Source: CAYMSF01 sp964392985 (GTDB lineage Bacteria > Verrucomicrobiota > Lentisphaeria > Victivallales > Victivallaceae). Taken from it: a stretch of 64,000 nt of DNA. Shown here in pieces: positions 34,569 to 44,847 of the stretch. How positions within the stretch are numbered: position 1 is the first letter of the stretch; each line of letters opens with the position of its first letter. The position numbers were made by a program, and so were the translations under genes. The notes under the pieces were generated by a model. It was given only the letters and a program-made list of their open reading frames with translations. It did not search any database and was not told the origin of the DNA. The DNA lies in assembly GCA_964392985.1 (NCBI GenBank), contig CAYMSF010000018.1, positions 5,305-69,304 of the forward strand, in the 5' to 3' direction.

Positions 34569-36911
34569 ATGAATCGCTTAATAGCAGTTGCCGTCAGCGT
34601 TATTTTCCCGGTATTAATTTCCTGTCACACTCTTTCCGCCGCGGATATTGTGGATACCGGCGTGCCGTTCGGCAAACAGAAACTGGTACAGGAAATTGAC
34701 TGTTCAAAAGATAATGTTGACGCTATGTTTATTGATTATCCCGCCGGCATCAGCAAAGTGGAGACGATACTGGGAAAACCTTGCCGGGTGCTTCCAAACA
34801 ACGCCGGCGGACCAAAGTATTTCGCATACCGGATTGGTAAAGGGATGAATCTGAAAGCCGGTTCTGCCTATATGCTCGCAGTAGAATTCCCCGACGATAA
34901 ATCCCGGAATATGTTCATCTGCAACTGGGGATGTGAAACCGCCAGAGGGATACACAGCGGAACGGCTACCGGCGATGCGGTTAAAGCTCTATACGTCAAT
35001 CACAACCCTGAATCACTCAACTTCCCCTTGACCGGAAAATTCCAGACCTGGCAGGAGATGTTTTTTCTCCATGACCGTACCCCTGAGATAAAACGCCCGC
35101 GCGATGTTGCGATACGTCCATTGCTGCCGCAGGACGGTTTCTATGTGATCATTGCACAGCTCAGAGCTGAAAACAATCCGGAATCAGCTGGAGCGGCAGT
35201 TTCCAAAATAAGCCTTTTTGAAATAACTGACCCGGACAGTCTCCGCCAGAAAATAAATTATCCGCCGGCGGAACTTCCGCGCCGGCATCTTTTCTTCCGC
35301 GAAGAAATGGCCGACGGCGTCATCGCTCAGGGGAGAAAGCCCGAACAAAAACTTCCGGAATGGCATGCCATCACCAATCCGGTTGACTGGTATGAATACA
35401 AAGTAAAGTTAATGTGTTTCCTCGGCATGAACACCTTCACCAAAGATCTTCTGGAATTTGGACACAACCAGGGCTGGGACTCGTCAAAATACGGCGGCAC
35501 GTCCTGGTACAATCAGTCATCAACACCGAAACTTTGGACCGATACGCTCACGATGCTTGCTAAATATCCGGATTTCTATGTGTTCCCCTATTATGAATAC
35601 GCCGGCAGTATCGGCAGCAAAAAAAATATAGCAATCGGCACACAGAGACGGTGTGAGACATTACAAGGGGGCAAAGATTATACCCACCTCAAATGGGTAC
35701 ATAAAACCAATGCAGATCTTACAGACCCTGACTTTATTGAAGATGCCAGAAAACTGCTTGAAATTACTATCGTGGACAACAAGGATAAAGCTAAATTCAT
35801 CGGCGCATGGTTGCGCCCGAGACCGGAAGCAAATCCGATAAGTTTCAATGAAAAGAATCTTGAAATGTTTTGCAATGAGACAAAACAGCCGGCAAAAATC
35901 ACCCGCGAAGAGATTCAGAAAAATAAAGAACTGCGCAATACATACTATGACTGGTGGTTTAAAAAGCGCAGAGACTTCAATCTCGCTCTTGCTGAATATT
36001 TACGCAAAGAAGTCAACCCTGAGGCAATATTACTCTACACTACCGATGCCAGCGAACCGGGCATAAACCTTCTTGGTTCTGTAGTTGCAAAAGGAATGAA
36101 AAGTCCCTGGGAATGGAAAACCATCGTTATAACCGATTCCACTGATAAATGGTCTAAATATCTTGAGAACAATAAAGAATTTTTGGGTTATGGCTTCAAA
36201 ACTTTTCCTTACGACAGAGTTGTCAGTGAAGACATGTATCTTCAAGCACTGCTGGAACCGCGTTACACCTGGAGTAAATACGAATGGCAGCATGCCTGTC
36301 CATGGAATGACCCGCAAAACTATAAGGACACTCCGGGCGTAATGCTCAGCTATACTTTTAACCGGCTTTATTCGGTTTCATCGCAAAAGGCGTTCGATGC
36401 ATTTAGAACGCCGTCAGGGCTGGCGATAATCAGACATTACGGACTTAATGAAAACAATATGAACGTAGACAAAGATGAAATTCTCGGATATTTCGTCGCG
36501 GACGTTGAACGTACCGGGCCATACTGCATGATTGCCGAGGCTCGCGCCTTTGCTAATGGCGACCCGCGCCTGATCGGTTATCTTGCCGGCAACAGCTTTA
36601 ATCGTGGCTTCCCGGAATACGTCCGTGCTTTTAATGCGGCATTCCTCTCGCTTCCCGCCCTACCGAGCAAAATAATCAAAAATGCCTGTATTGACCCTGA
36701 AGTTATTGTTCGAGCCATTCCGACCGAAAAATATGGTACCTATATTGGAATTGTCAACACCGGCTTGACTGAAAAAACCGGTTTGAACATTACGCTTCCG
36801 GCGTGCAACAAGGTGACAGATACGGTTTCCGGAGAAAACATTGCTGTAAACGATGGCAAAATTCAGCTTTCAATGTATCCGGGACAATTAAAGGCATTTA
36901 ATTTAAAGTAG
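34569..36911 (+). CDS. Secreted protein of unknown function, possible TIM-barrel glycosidase
   Basis: I do not recognise the family. The 780-residue protein has a signal peptide (residues 1-24, ending LSAA), a beta-rich N-terminal half to about 230, then an alpha/beta region with many aromatic residues (WYEYKVKLMCFLGMNTFTKD near 270, YPDFYVFPYYEYAGS near 338, FIGAWLRPRPEANPISF near 415) and a short beta domain at the end (NTGLTEKTGLNITLPACNK). This order is common in clan GH-A glycosidases with a C-terminal sandwich, but I cannot assign catalytic acids with confidence. The ATG at 34569 has AAGAG-like bases upstream. The deacetylase-like gene follows after 34 bases. Confidence 0.55.
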   Translation: MNRLIAVAVSVIFPVLISCHTLSAADIVDTGVPFGKQKLVQEIDCSKDNVDAMFIDYPAGISKVETILGKPCRVLPNNAGGPKYFAYRIGKGMNLKAGSAYMLAVEFPDDKSRNMFICNWGCETARGIHSGTATGDAVKALYVNHNPESLNFPLTGKFQTWQEMFFLHDRTPEIKRPRDVAIRPLLPQDGFYVIIAQLRAENNPESAGAAVSKISLFEITDPDSLRQKINYPPAELPRRHLFFREEMADGVIAQGRKPEQKLPEWHAITNPVDWYEYKVKLMCFLGMNTFTKDLLEFGHNQGWDSSKYGGTSWYNQSSTPKLWTDTLTMLAKYPDFYVFPYYEYAGSIGSKKNIAIGTQRRCETLQGGKDYTHLKWVHKTNADLTDPDFIEDARKLLEITIVDNKDKAKFIGAWLRPRPEANPISFNEKNLEMFCNETKQPAKITREEIQKNKELRNTYYDWWFKKRRDFNLALAEYLRKEVNPEAILLYTTDASEPGINLLGSVVAKGMKSPWEWKTIVITDSTDKWSKYLENNKEFLGYGFKTFPYDRVVSEDMYLQALLEPRYTWSKYEWQHACPWNDPQNYKDTPGVMLSYTFNRLYSVSSQKAFDAFRTPSGLAIIRHYGLNENNMNVDKDEILGYFVADVERTGPYCMIAEARAFANGDPRLIGYLAGNSFNRGFPEYVRAFNAAFLSLPALPSKIIKNACIDPEVIVRAIPTEKYGTYIGIVNTGLTEKTGLNITLPACNKVTDTVSGENIAVNDGKIQLSMYPGQLKAFNLK

Positions 36912-36945
36912 AATTATTACGCAGTAATGAATAAAGAGGTCTGCA

Positions 36946-38361
36946 ATGATTAGAATATTACTAGGAGTATTCGCGTTACTCTGCCCGGGAATGACTCTGT
37001 ACGCTCAGGAAATCAGCTGGGAATATTCCTGGACCGGCGATACAAAAGTCCCCAAAGTTACAATGTCGCCGTATCTTTACGGTAAAACGTGGGCATACAC
37101 CGTAGAACTTGATGATGGCGGAATAATGGCAAAAAGTACCGCACAGCCGCTAATGGCTGAATACAAGTTTACCGATGCCCCGCCGGGAATAAAAGGCGGA
37201 AAAGAAATACCTTTTACCGGCTCCGTCGCAGTCATGGTCTGCAATATGAATGGCGGCAACAATACCGTGCTTTCCTGGGACGATGTCAAATTTCTTCGGG
37301 AAAAAGGGTGGGATATCACCAATCACAGTTACTGGCATACCGGTTGCCATTGGGATAAATCAAAAATATTGTCACCTGACCAGTTCAAACGCGAACTTTT
37401 CTGGAGTCAGGCATTATTTTCGCATTTCGTCTATGACGACAAACAAGCCCCTTTGTCTTTTGTCTATCCTTCCGGGGATTACAACTACAAACCGTTCTTG
37501 AAAGAGTTCAATCTCGTTTCCGGTTCGCGAGTGAGTGGCAGTAGCGCGGCATCATTCTTCAGTCCGGACTTCAACGCACTGGAAATCGGCAGGAGCAATC
37601 TTGACAATCTGGGAACCGAAAAGAACAAGGACCCGATGGGACATTTTCTCAAAGGCAATATTGCCCCTGGAACAATGCACACCGATTTCACCCACGGCAT
37701 TAATACCAGCAAAGATTCGGATAACTACAAAGCCTGGCAGACCAGATTGAAATGTATCGCTGAAAAATATGGCCGTGATGGCGCCGACAACCTCTGGTGT
37801 GCACCAAAGTCCGAGCTGGTCAAATATATCCTCGCGGCAAAATCCGCCAAACTTGATGTTACCGCAGGCAAAATCACACTGACGCTACCCGCAAATACCA
37901 TCGCAACGCGCCTGACAATCATTATTGATGGAATTCCGGAAAGCATAAAACTTGAACCTCCTCCAGGTGGCATGATTTACCGGCAGGGAGATAAAACCTG
38001 GCTTACCACTCCGGTCATCGGCAAGCCCAACCCCATCCCCGGACCGGGAATCAAAATAGGATATGAAGGTAATTTTGCACCAGTGATAAAATTCCAGGCA
38101 CCAATGAAAGTCGCGGCGGTAAGGATTCTGCAACAAGGAAAATTTGCGGAGGGATTTACACCGAAAATCACCTTCGTCCTTCCTGATGGCGGCAAAAAAG
38201 AGTTAAATGTTGAAAAAATCCATAAATGGGTAACATCAAAATGGGGTTTCTGGTGTCTTTACCCCCTGCTCCCGGAAGAACCGGCAGTCTTGGCCGACGG
38301 GGTGGAACTGGCTCCGGATAAGGCATTCAAAAAAGTCGAAGTATGGGTAGTCAAAGATTGA
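36946..38361 (+). CDS. Secreted polysaccharide deacetylase-like protein (NodB/CE4 fold)
   Basis: An exported 471-residue protein (signal peptide to about residue 21, LYAQ). The deacetylase core begins WAYTVELDDGG near 50 with the paired aspartates of the catalytic base and metal site; GWDITNHSYWHTGCHWD near 125 supplies the His-x4-His metal ligands; SFVYPSGDY near 165 matches the third CE4 motif. A C-terminal beta region of about 170 residues follows. It would remove acetyl groups from glycans so that neighbouring glycosidases can act. AGGAGT-like bases are not clear; GAGG lies 9 bases before the ATG. The LacI gene starts 29 bases later. Confidence 0.75.
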   Translation: MIRILLGVFALLCPGMTLYAQEISWEYSWTGDTKVPKVTMSPYLYGKTWAYTVELDDGGIMAKSTAQPLMAEYKFTDAPPGIKGGKEIPFTGSVAVMVCNMNGGNNTVLSWDDVKFLREKGWDITNHSYWHTGCHWDKSKILSPDQFKRELFWSQALFSHFVYDDKQAPLSFVYPSGDYNYKPFLKEFNLVSGSRVSGSSAASFFSPDFNALEIGRSNLDNLGTEKNKDPMGHFLKGNIAPGTMHTDFTHGINTSKDSDNYKAWQTRLKCIAEKYGRDGADNLWCAPKSELVKYILAAKSAKLDVTAGKITLTLPANTIATRLTIIIDGIPESIKLEPPPGGMIYRQGDKTWLTTPVIGKPNPIPGPGIKIGYEGNFAPVIKFQAPMKVAAVRILQQGKFAEGFTPKITFVLPDGGKKELNVEKIHKWVTSKWGFWCLYPLLPEEPAVLADGVELAPDKAFKKVEVWVVKD

Positions 38362-38390
38362 GTTTGTAATCATAGACAGGAACATATAAA

Positions 38391-39431
38391 ATGGCGATTA
38401 AACGGGTTATTTCAATAGACAGCATCGCAACTCTTGCCGGAGTTTCCAGGGGTACCGTTTCTCGCGCTTTCAATGAAAGAAGCGACATCAGTCCCAAAAC
38501 CCGCGAAAAAGTCCTGGCAATCGCCAGAAAGAACCACTATTTTCCGAATTCAAGTGCCAGAGGACTTGCCAAAGGAAGAACCGAAACCGTCGGCATCGTC
38601 GTTCCTGAAATTAAAAATCCGTTTCTCCCAGAAATGATTACCGCTATCGAAAAAGCTGCCGGCAAACATGAAATGTCCGCATTGCTTGCTATTACCGAAG
38701 GCAATATCTCCATTCAGGAAAAACTGCTCAACAAAATGGCAAGCGGACAAGTTGACGGTATCCTGATTACTCCGTGCGAATCAGTCGAAAGTATCAATAT
38801 GCTCAACCATATCAATCAAAAAATCCCCGTGGTATGCCTCAAAAATTTTGCCGGACTGCGATGCAGTTCGGTCAGTTATGATGATGCTATCGGAGTCAGG
38901 CTATTGATTGAACACCTTTATGATCTTGGACACCGGCGAATAGCCTACATCTATCCTGCCAGCTCCCGCTGGACCGTCAAACAACGTACTGACGCCTATA
39001 ATGAGGCGCTGGATTCTTTCTCCATTGAGTATAGAAAATTATATGAAATTAACGACGAACTGCCCTTTGAAGAGATATGGAAACAGATCGCAAAGATGAT
39101 ATTCGATAGTTGCGACCACGATATGCCTACCGCAATACTTGCATTCGATGACATTATCGGAATGCACCTGATGAAAGCGGCAGAATCATCCGGTTATTCA
39201 GTACCGCGCGATATTTCAATCGCAGGATTCGATAACATTGCGTTCTCAATGCTCTCATCCGTGCCGTTAACTACGGTATGTGTCAACCGTGAACGTCTGG
39301 GAGAAACAGCGATAGATATACTCATCAGACAGTTACGTTCAGAAATAAAGCATGAAGAAATCCATCACGTTACCCTCACCCCGGAATTGCTAGTCAGAAA
39401 ATCTACAACTGCGCCTCATTTGCCCGAATAA
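38391..39431 (+). CDS. LacI family transcriptional regulator
   Basis: A 346-residue repressor. The N-terminal HTH reads SIDSIATLAGVSRGTVSRAF and the hinge FPNSSARGLAKGRTETVGIV; the effector domain has the usual periplasmic-binding fold (LYDLGHRRIAYI, MPTAILAFDDIIGMHLMKAA, ISIAGFDNIAFS, PLTTVCVNRERLGETAI). It is placed inside the secreted-enzyme block and likely controls it, binding a sugar product. Candidate operators are noted at 33287-33298 and 21660-21673. Confidence 0.92.
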   Translation: MAIKRVISIDSIATLAGVSRGTVSRAFNERSDISPKTREKVLAIARKNHYFPNSSARGLAKGRTETVGIVVPEIKNPFLPEMITAIEKAAGKHEMSALLAITEGNISIQEKLLNKMASGQVDGILITPCESVESINMLNHINQKIPVVCLKNFAGLRCSSVSYDDAIGVRLLIEHLYDLGHRRIAYIYPASSRWTVKQRTDAYNEALDSFSIEYRKLYEINDELPFEEIWKQIAKMIFDSCDHDMPTAILAFDDIIGMHLMKAAESSGYSVPRDISIAGFDNIAFSMLSSVPLTTVCVNRERLGETAIDILIRQLRSEIKHEEIHHVTLTPELLVRKSTTAPHLPE

Positions 39432-39488
39432 TAAATATAGTGAAATATTAACGTTTAAAAGAAAATTTACAAAAACAGGAGTTTCAGA

Positions 39489-42400
39489 ATGAAGATGACA
39501 ATATGTAAAACAATATTCTTTGCTCTGTTCGCAGTAAGCCTGCCATTCCAGGCACAAACCGTAAAACGGGTGTATAACGACTTTGACCAGTTTCCGAGTA
39601 AACTTAATGAATGGAATAAAGCTTCCGGCTCCATAAAAAACGGCAACGATATTCCTGAGGGCGCTTCCGTCAAGAGTTCAATGGAGATGAACGCACATTT
39701 TTCAGGTAAAGGCTTTGAACACTTCGCAGTGAATCCGCTTAATGGAAATGTTCCCGGTAATCTCAAATCGGTATCAATGTGGGTAAAAAATATTGATGGA
39801 AAATTCAACTGGTTCATGACATTTAAAGACAGCGGTACTTACGATAAAGGCAAAGAGCCGAAACGTGAATTTAACTTCAAGCCGGCACCGGGCAAATGGA
39901 CAAAAGTCAGTTTCAAAATTCCCGACGCCTGGCCACAACCGGTTGCAATCGGCGGATTCACCACCCATAACTGGGGCAACGACAAAGTTGTGGCAGACGC
40001 CACGCTTAAAGTAAGCGGTATGGAAGTTGTTACCGATACTACAACGGTAAAAGAGCAAAACTCGCTTTTCACCCTTTTATGTTCCACCGGAGTTGAAGCC
40101 AATGTATTCAATGAAGGCGACATTGTCAAATTTAATCTCGATTTCGACAACTGGCGCGGCAAAGAGGTGAATTGCTCGCTTTCTTATGAGATAAACGACT
40201 CAATGGGTAACAATCTGGTGAAGGAAACCAAACCGCTTACTGTCAACGGTTCTCTCCATTACGAAATCACCCCGAAACCAAAAAAATATGGCGTCTATGA
40301 AATCAAAATTACCGTAAAATCTGAAGGATTTCCTGACTTTAATAAAAATGCACATTTTGCCTATCTGCCCAAAGTACAAACCTATACCGAAGCTGAAAAG
40401 ATGGCGTCCCCATACGGTCTGGTTATGCACGGCGGCATGCCGGATACTACCTGCAATGCTTACGCCAAAATGGGCTTTACCTGGGTACGTGACTACGCGT
40501 ACGCATTCCCCTGGATGAAACGCGCCAAAGGCGGGAACGGTAAATATGAAGGCTGGCCATGGTATCAAAAGCTGGATCAAAAAATCAAGGAATCAGGCCT
40601 TATACTGCTGCCCTGCCTCATGGGCGTGATGAAAGATGGCGTCAAAGCCGGTAACCTCAAACTGACGAAAGAGGATAAAGCGGAAATCATCAGCATAATG
40701 AGCGCATTCCCGCAATACAAATGCTGGGAGGTTGACAATGAATATGACTACGTCAATAGAAAGGATGAGGAAACCAGAAACTGGTCTTCGTACCAGTCAT
40801 ACCACAAAACCTTCGGCGATATCGTCAAGTTCATTGATGAGAACGTTATTGCCGTCGAGAACGGAACCGCTGGCGTTTTTCCGGAACGGACTAAAGAATT
40901 TATCAAATCCGGAAGCTTCAACAACATTGACGTTATCAATGCACATTTCTACTGCGGCACAGACGCCCCGGAGATGAACAAGATGAACTATAATGTCGGC
41001 GGCAATCTGGTTGCACCGCGTTCAATATTTGACACGCTCCGTGAATACGTCGCGGTAGCGTCCTGCGACGGAAAAAAACGCCAAACCTGGATTACCGAGT
41101 TCGGCTGGGATACTCTCGCCGGCCATATTGTGAATGAATATGAGCAGGCCGCCTATCTCCAGCGCGGCTATATGCTCGGATTGCAGGCCGGAATCGACCG
41201 GTTGTTCTGGTACTGGAACATGGACACCAAAGGCAAACCGACAGTATTCTTTGACGGATGCGGCATTCTTGATCCGAAGGTTGAACCCAAACCGGCAGTA
41301 GGCGCGATTGCCGCAATGGTACATTTTATGAAATTACCTAAACCGGTCGGAACATTTGACCTTGGCGACAACGCCATGGGCTATGTTTTCACCGACTCCG
41401 GTAAAATTGTCGCGGCGGTGTTCAAGACCGACGGCAATCTGCCGGATCGGGAAGTCACAATTCCTGGCGGCAAACTTTTTGATATGTTCGCCAATCCACT
41501 TCCGCCAGGCAAAGTAAAACTTGCAATTGGAGCGACATGGATCACGGATCTTGATGAATCCAGCGCCATCTATAAGCAGACGGCCTATGACTTGAAGTCT
41601 AATTATTATAACCGGATTACCGCCGGTGATACTTTCACGATAGAACTGCGGGTAAAAAACAACCGCAAGGAAGATATTGCTGCTAAATTCTCCCTGCAAC
41701 TGCCGCAAGGCTGGACAGCAGACCGGACAAACGGAGCAATAGCCGCAAAACCCGGAGAAACAACCCTGATTCCAATCGTTATCACAGCGGACCCGAAAGA
41801 ACGCGCCCTTTATCAGAAAGTTCCATTGAAAATATCTGAAAACGGAGTTGAGAAAACCCTCACCACCGAGTTCAATATCGTTGCCGCCGGTATGCTGAAA
41901 GCCTCGCCTTTGACCGGAAATCCGGGCGAATGCAAAACTATTGTGACCATAGGCAACAACTCCTCGCTGCCGAAATCGTTTATCATTAAAACGGAAGTCC
42001 CGAATGGCTGGAAAATAACTCCTGCCGGAATGGAAATCAACAATATGCCCGGTTCAAAGGTTGAGACCAGAGAATTCACGGTCACCTGGAACACCTCCTG
42101 GAAGAAAGACGAAAAGGCAAAAATATATCTTCAACTCCCTGACGGCAGGGTAATAGCAGAGACCGGCATTATTCCGCCGGCAATGACTCTTGTCCGGATG
42201 ACCCCGCCGGTAAAATTCAACGGTGACCTTAAGAGTTGGCCCGCGGAATCAAAAATGCCGGACTGGTTGACCGGTTCAACGACAACCAGTCATGGCACGG
42301 AAGTCTATGCCGGTTACTCCAATGAAGGTATTTATATGGCGGTAAATGTGAAAGATTCAAAGGTATCACAGGAAGATCCGCGCGCCTTCTGGGCCCAGGA

Positions 42401-42797
42401 CTGCATTGAGCTGTTTATTGACTCCGCCTATGATAGAAATGTACGCAGCGAGTACAAGGAAACCGACCACCAGTTCTGGGTGGCGCCCCAGACAAAGAGC
42501 AACGGAATTTACGCCGGTCGCTGGAAACGCAACAAAGAGATTCCGGCAACTATGTTTGATTTGAAAGAAGTCAAAGGGTTCAGCAAAAAAACTGATACTG
42601 GCTATATGATGGAATTCCTGATTCCGGCAGCACTGATTAAAAACTTCAAAGCAGATCCCGGTACAAAAATAGGACTTAATTTCAACATCAATGTGACCCA
42701 TGCCAGAAGAGACAATTTTGAAGTATTCTGGGCGGCAGAGAAAGCCGACAAAACAACTGACAAACCCTGGATTTGGGGAACTGCCGAACTCAAATAA
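39489..42797 (+). CDS. Large secreted glycoside hydrolase with CBM9-like C-terminus
   Basis: An exported enzyme of 1102 residues (signal peptide to about residue 22, FQAQ). Order: carbohydrate-binding-like sandwich (25-180), Ig-like domain (195-295), TIM barrel (about 300-645), NEW3/Ig-like segments (about 700-880) and a CBM9-like domain (about 905-1102; VKFNGDLKSWP, CIELFIDSAYD, YMMEFLIPAALI). In the barrel WEVDNEYDY puts E418 as acid/base and WITEFGWDT puts E537 as nucleophile, as in clan GH-A families such as GH39 or GH5. Family and substrate are uncertain. A good ribosome binding site (ACAGGAG) precedes the ATG. Convergent with the Sel1 gene. Confidence 0.72.
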   Translation: MKMTICKTIFFALFAVSLPFQAQTVKRVYNDFDQFPSKLNEWNKASGSIKNGNDIPEGASVKSSMEMNAHFSGKGFEHFAVNPLNGNVPGNLKSVSMWVKNIDGKFNWFMTFKDSGTYDKGKEPKREFNFKPAPGKWTKVSFKIPDAWPQPVAIGGFTTHNWGNDKVVADATLKVSGMEVVTDTTTVKEQNSLFTLLCSTGVEANVFNEGDIVKFNLDFDNWRGKEVNCSLSYEINDSMGNNLVKETKPLTVNGSLHYEITPKPKKYGVYEIKITVKSEGFPDFNKNAHFAYLPKVQTYTEAEKMASPYGLVMHGGMPDTTCNAYAKMGFTWVRDYAYAFPWMKRAKGGNGKYEGWPWYQKLDQKIKESGLILLPCLMGVMKDGVKAGNLKLTKEDKAEIISIMSAFPQYKCWEVDNEYDYVNRKDEETRNWSSYQSYHKTFGDIVKFIDENVIAVENGTAGVFPERTKEFIKSGSFNNIDVINAHFYCGTDAPEMNKMNYNVGGNLVAPRSIFDTLREYVAVASCDGKKRQTWITEFGWDTLAGHIVNEYEQAAYLQRGYMLGLQAGIDRLFWYWNMDTKGKPTVFFDGCGILDPKVEPKPAVGAIAAMVHFMKLPKPVGTFDLGDNAMGYVFTDSGKIVAAVFKTDGNLPDREVTIPGGKLFDMFANPLPPGKVKLAIGATWITDLDESSAIYKQTAYDLKSNYYNRITAGDTFTIELRVKNNRKEDIAAKFSLQLPQGWTADRTNGAIAAKPGETTLIPIVITADPKERALYQKVPLKISENGVEKTLTTEFNIVAAGMLKASPLTGNPGECKTIVTIGNNSSLPKSFIIKTEVPNGWKITPAGMEINNMPGSKVETREFTVTWNTSWKKDEKAKIYLQLPDGRVIAETGIIPPAMTLVRMTPPVKFNGDLKSWPAESKMPDWLTGSTTTSHGTEVYAGYSNEGIYMAVNVKDSKVSQEDPRAFWAQDCIELFIDSAYDRNVRSEYKETDHQFWVAPQTKSNGIYAGRWKRNKEIPATMFDLKEVKGFSKKTDTGYMMEFLIPAALIKNFKADPGTKIGLNFNINVTHARRDNFEVFWAAEKADKTTDKPWIWGTAELK

Positions 42798-42825
42798 TCA
42801 GGCAGATATCATAGAATATTACTGC

Positions 42826-43548
42826 TTATGGAATGCGGGTGAGAAGAAATTGGGTCATGTGTTTCAGGGTTAGACGCCGCAATGCATGCTTTGCCTGAGT
42901 GTCGTCCTGGTCTGCTGCCTTACGGTACCACTCTGCCGCTTTGGCAACATCTTTGGTGACACCCTCACCGTTTTCATAGCACCAGCCAAGCTTGTATTGG
43001 GCCAGTTCATCTCGTTGTTCGGCGGCCTTGCGATACCATTCCGCCGCTTGAACCATATCTTTGGTAACGCCCTCACCGAAATTATAGCAATTTCCAAGCA
43101 GTGCCTGCCCCCCGGGATGCCCCTGGTCTGCAGCTTTACGGTACCATAACACGGCTCTGATCATATCCTTGGCAACCCCCGAACCGGAATTATAGCACAA
43201 ACCGAGATTATATTGTGCAGTTGCGTATCCTTGTTCGGCAGCTTTGCGATACCAGTAAACTGCTTTTGCCGTATCTCTGGCAATACCATTACCGCCGGCA
43301 TAGCACCAGCCGAGTTTATACTGGGCAAAGGCATCACCCTGGTCTGCGGCTTTACGCCACCATTGTACCGCTTGATTCATATTTTTGGCAACACCGTTGC
43401 CGCTGGCATAACACCAACCGAGGTTATATTGTGCCGTCGCAACCCCTTGTTCCGCGGCTTTACGGTACGAATCCGCTCCGGCGCCGTAGAGTTCGCACCA
43501 GCAAAGACCGTAAACTAAAACCAACCAGATAACCAAGCGTTTTCTCAT
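42826..43548 (-). CDS. Secreted Sel1-repeat protein
   Basis: A 240-residue protein with a signal peptide (MRKRLVIWLVLVYGLCW) and five to six Sel1-type helical repeats of 36 residues, each like A-x-YNLGWCY-x-GNGVAKD-x-AVxWYRKAA. Start at 43548 after AGGGGA; a longer frame to 43587 lacks a ribosome binding site. The repeats are visible at DNA level as well. Sel1 proteins are scaffolds for protein-protein contact; no partner is evident. It is the only gene on this strand between two convergent or unrelated units. Confidence 0.88.
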   Translation of the reverse strand: MRKRLVIWLVLVYGLCWCELYGAGADSYRKAAEQGVATAQYNLGWCYASGNGVAKNMNQAVQWWRKAADQGDAFAQYKLGWCYAGGNGIARDTAKAVYWYRKAAEQGYATAQYNLGLCYNSGSGVAKDMIRAVLWYRKAADQGHPGGQALLGNCYNFGEGVTKDMVQAAEWYRKAAEQRDELAQYKLGWCYENGEGVTKDVAKAAEWYRKAADQDDTQAKHALRRLTLKHMTQFLLTRIP

Positions 43549-43811
43549 GTCAAAATCCCCTGAAACCCGGCTCCAGCATAAAACCAATTGAATTTGTGCA
43601 ATGATGCAACGTTACGGATATACCGCATATATTCCGACGCTGTCTGAAAGATAACTTGATTTATGGATAAAGTCAAATGGCGTTCGCTCATTTCACGAAT
43701 CCATTCACAAATAGACATATTTATGTAGCATCAATCGAGAAACCGTAAATACAAGGGAATTTCGAGGATTAGCCGCAAATGGTCAAGCCTCTGTAGTATT
43801 CAGCAAAAGAT

Positions 43812-44708
43812 TCATCTGAAGCGGATACGATAACGCAATGGCGAAATTCCAAATTTTCGTTTGAACTGCCGCGTAAAATAGTTGGAATCATGAAAACCAC
43901 TATTTTGTGCCGTTTCAGTGATGTTGCAATCAGAATCCAACAACATCGCCGCGGCATTTTGCAGGCGCAGATTCAAAAGGAAATCAATCGGGCTTTGTCC
44001 GGTAGCATCTTTGAACACCCGTAACAGATTATTTTTGGACATTCCCGACATTCTGGCGATTTTTTCCAGGTTCCAATCTTTGGCGTAATCTTTTTCCAGT
44101 AATCCTATCAGTTTCGCCAACCGGAGCAATCCTTTGCGCTTGTAAGATGTCGCCTGTGCTGAATACTGACGCGAAATAAAGACTATCAATGCAACCAGAT
44201 GCCCGAATACCGCAGCATTCACACCATTGACATTGTCATGGAGTTCGTTTTCCATTCGACGGATAATTTCTTTCACTGTAACCAAACCGGCCTTATCCAG
44301 TTGCAGATGACTGGTGAACTGATGACTGCGACGGTAGGCCGGTTCCAGGTGAAAAATCGCCTGATATCCGGGAATCTGTCGCAATTCAGACTCCGGAAGT
44401 GGTAACCTGGCAGGATTGAACATTACATTATAATGTTCCATTTCATTGCGTTCGACAAAGTAGTGCTCAATATTCCCCTGAATTAAAAAAACATCGCCAG
44501 TCGCTACCGGATATTCAACGCCTTCAATATGTTGCCTGCCCTGCCCGCTGACAATGATCACCAGTTCGGCGAAGTCATGGTGATGTAATACCGCAGTAAG
44601 GTCATGGGGATGTTGTAACGCCATCCCGCGTTCAATATGCCTGACGGTAATTGGAAAACCGTCCTGCCCGAAATAATATTCGCCCCTGGCTATCACTGCA
44701 TTTGACAT
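43812..44708 (-). CDS. AraC family regulator, probable xylose operon activator
   Basis: A 298-residue AraC-type regulator divergent from xylA. Start at 44708 (MSNAVIARGEYYF), about 8 bases after AAAGG. The N-terminal cupin has HHHDFAELVIIVSGQG near 45 and PVATGDVFLIQGNIEHYF near 65. The C-terminal HTH pair is NLEKIARMSGMSKNNLLRVF and NITETAQNSGFHDSNYFTRQ, ending in GISPLRYRIRFR. From its position it should sense xylose and activate xylA, which lacks a good -35 box. Its promoter overlaps a 14-base palindrome. Confidence 0.87.
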   Translation of the reverse strand: MSNAVIARGEYYFGQDGFPITVRHIERGMALQHPHDLTAVLHHHDFAELVIIVSGQGRQHIEGVEYPVATGDVFLIQGNIEHYFVERNEMEHYNVMFNPARLPLPESELRQIPGYQAIFHLEPAYRRSHQFTSHLQLDKAGLVTVKEIIRRMENELHDNVNGVNAAVFGHLVALIVFISRQYSAQATSYKRKGLLRLAKLIGLLEKDYAKDWNLEKIARMSGMSKNNLLRVFKDATGQSPIDFLLNLRLQNAAAMLLDSDCNITETAQNSGFHDSNYFTRQFKRKFGISPLRYRIRFR

Positions 44709-44726
44709 ATTTTGCACCTTTTGGTG

Positions 44727-44757
44727 ATATAGTACTATATTTTGGTTATAAAGTCAA
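44727..44757 (-). promoter_or_regulatory. Promoter of the xylose regulator overlapping a palindrome
   Basis: On the minus strand TTGACT (44752-44757) and TACTAT (44729-44734) are 17 bases apart. The -10 lies in the perfect palindrome ATATAGTACTATAT (44727-44740), a plausible site for autoregulation and for control of the divergent xylA gene. Confidence 0.55.
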
Positions 44758-44847
44758 GGATTAATAGCAGAAACAGCATTATAATATAGTTATATTTTAA
44801 TAAATTCATTATTCGTTAAAGCAATATTAAAACGGAGGCATTCAAAA

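Noticed and set aside
42850..43480. Regular direct repeats of about 108 bases, considered as a CRISPR or satellite array
   Set aside because: The period equals 36 codons and the translation gives canonical Sel1 repeats, so this is protein repetition.
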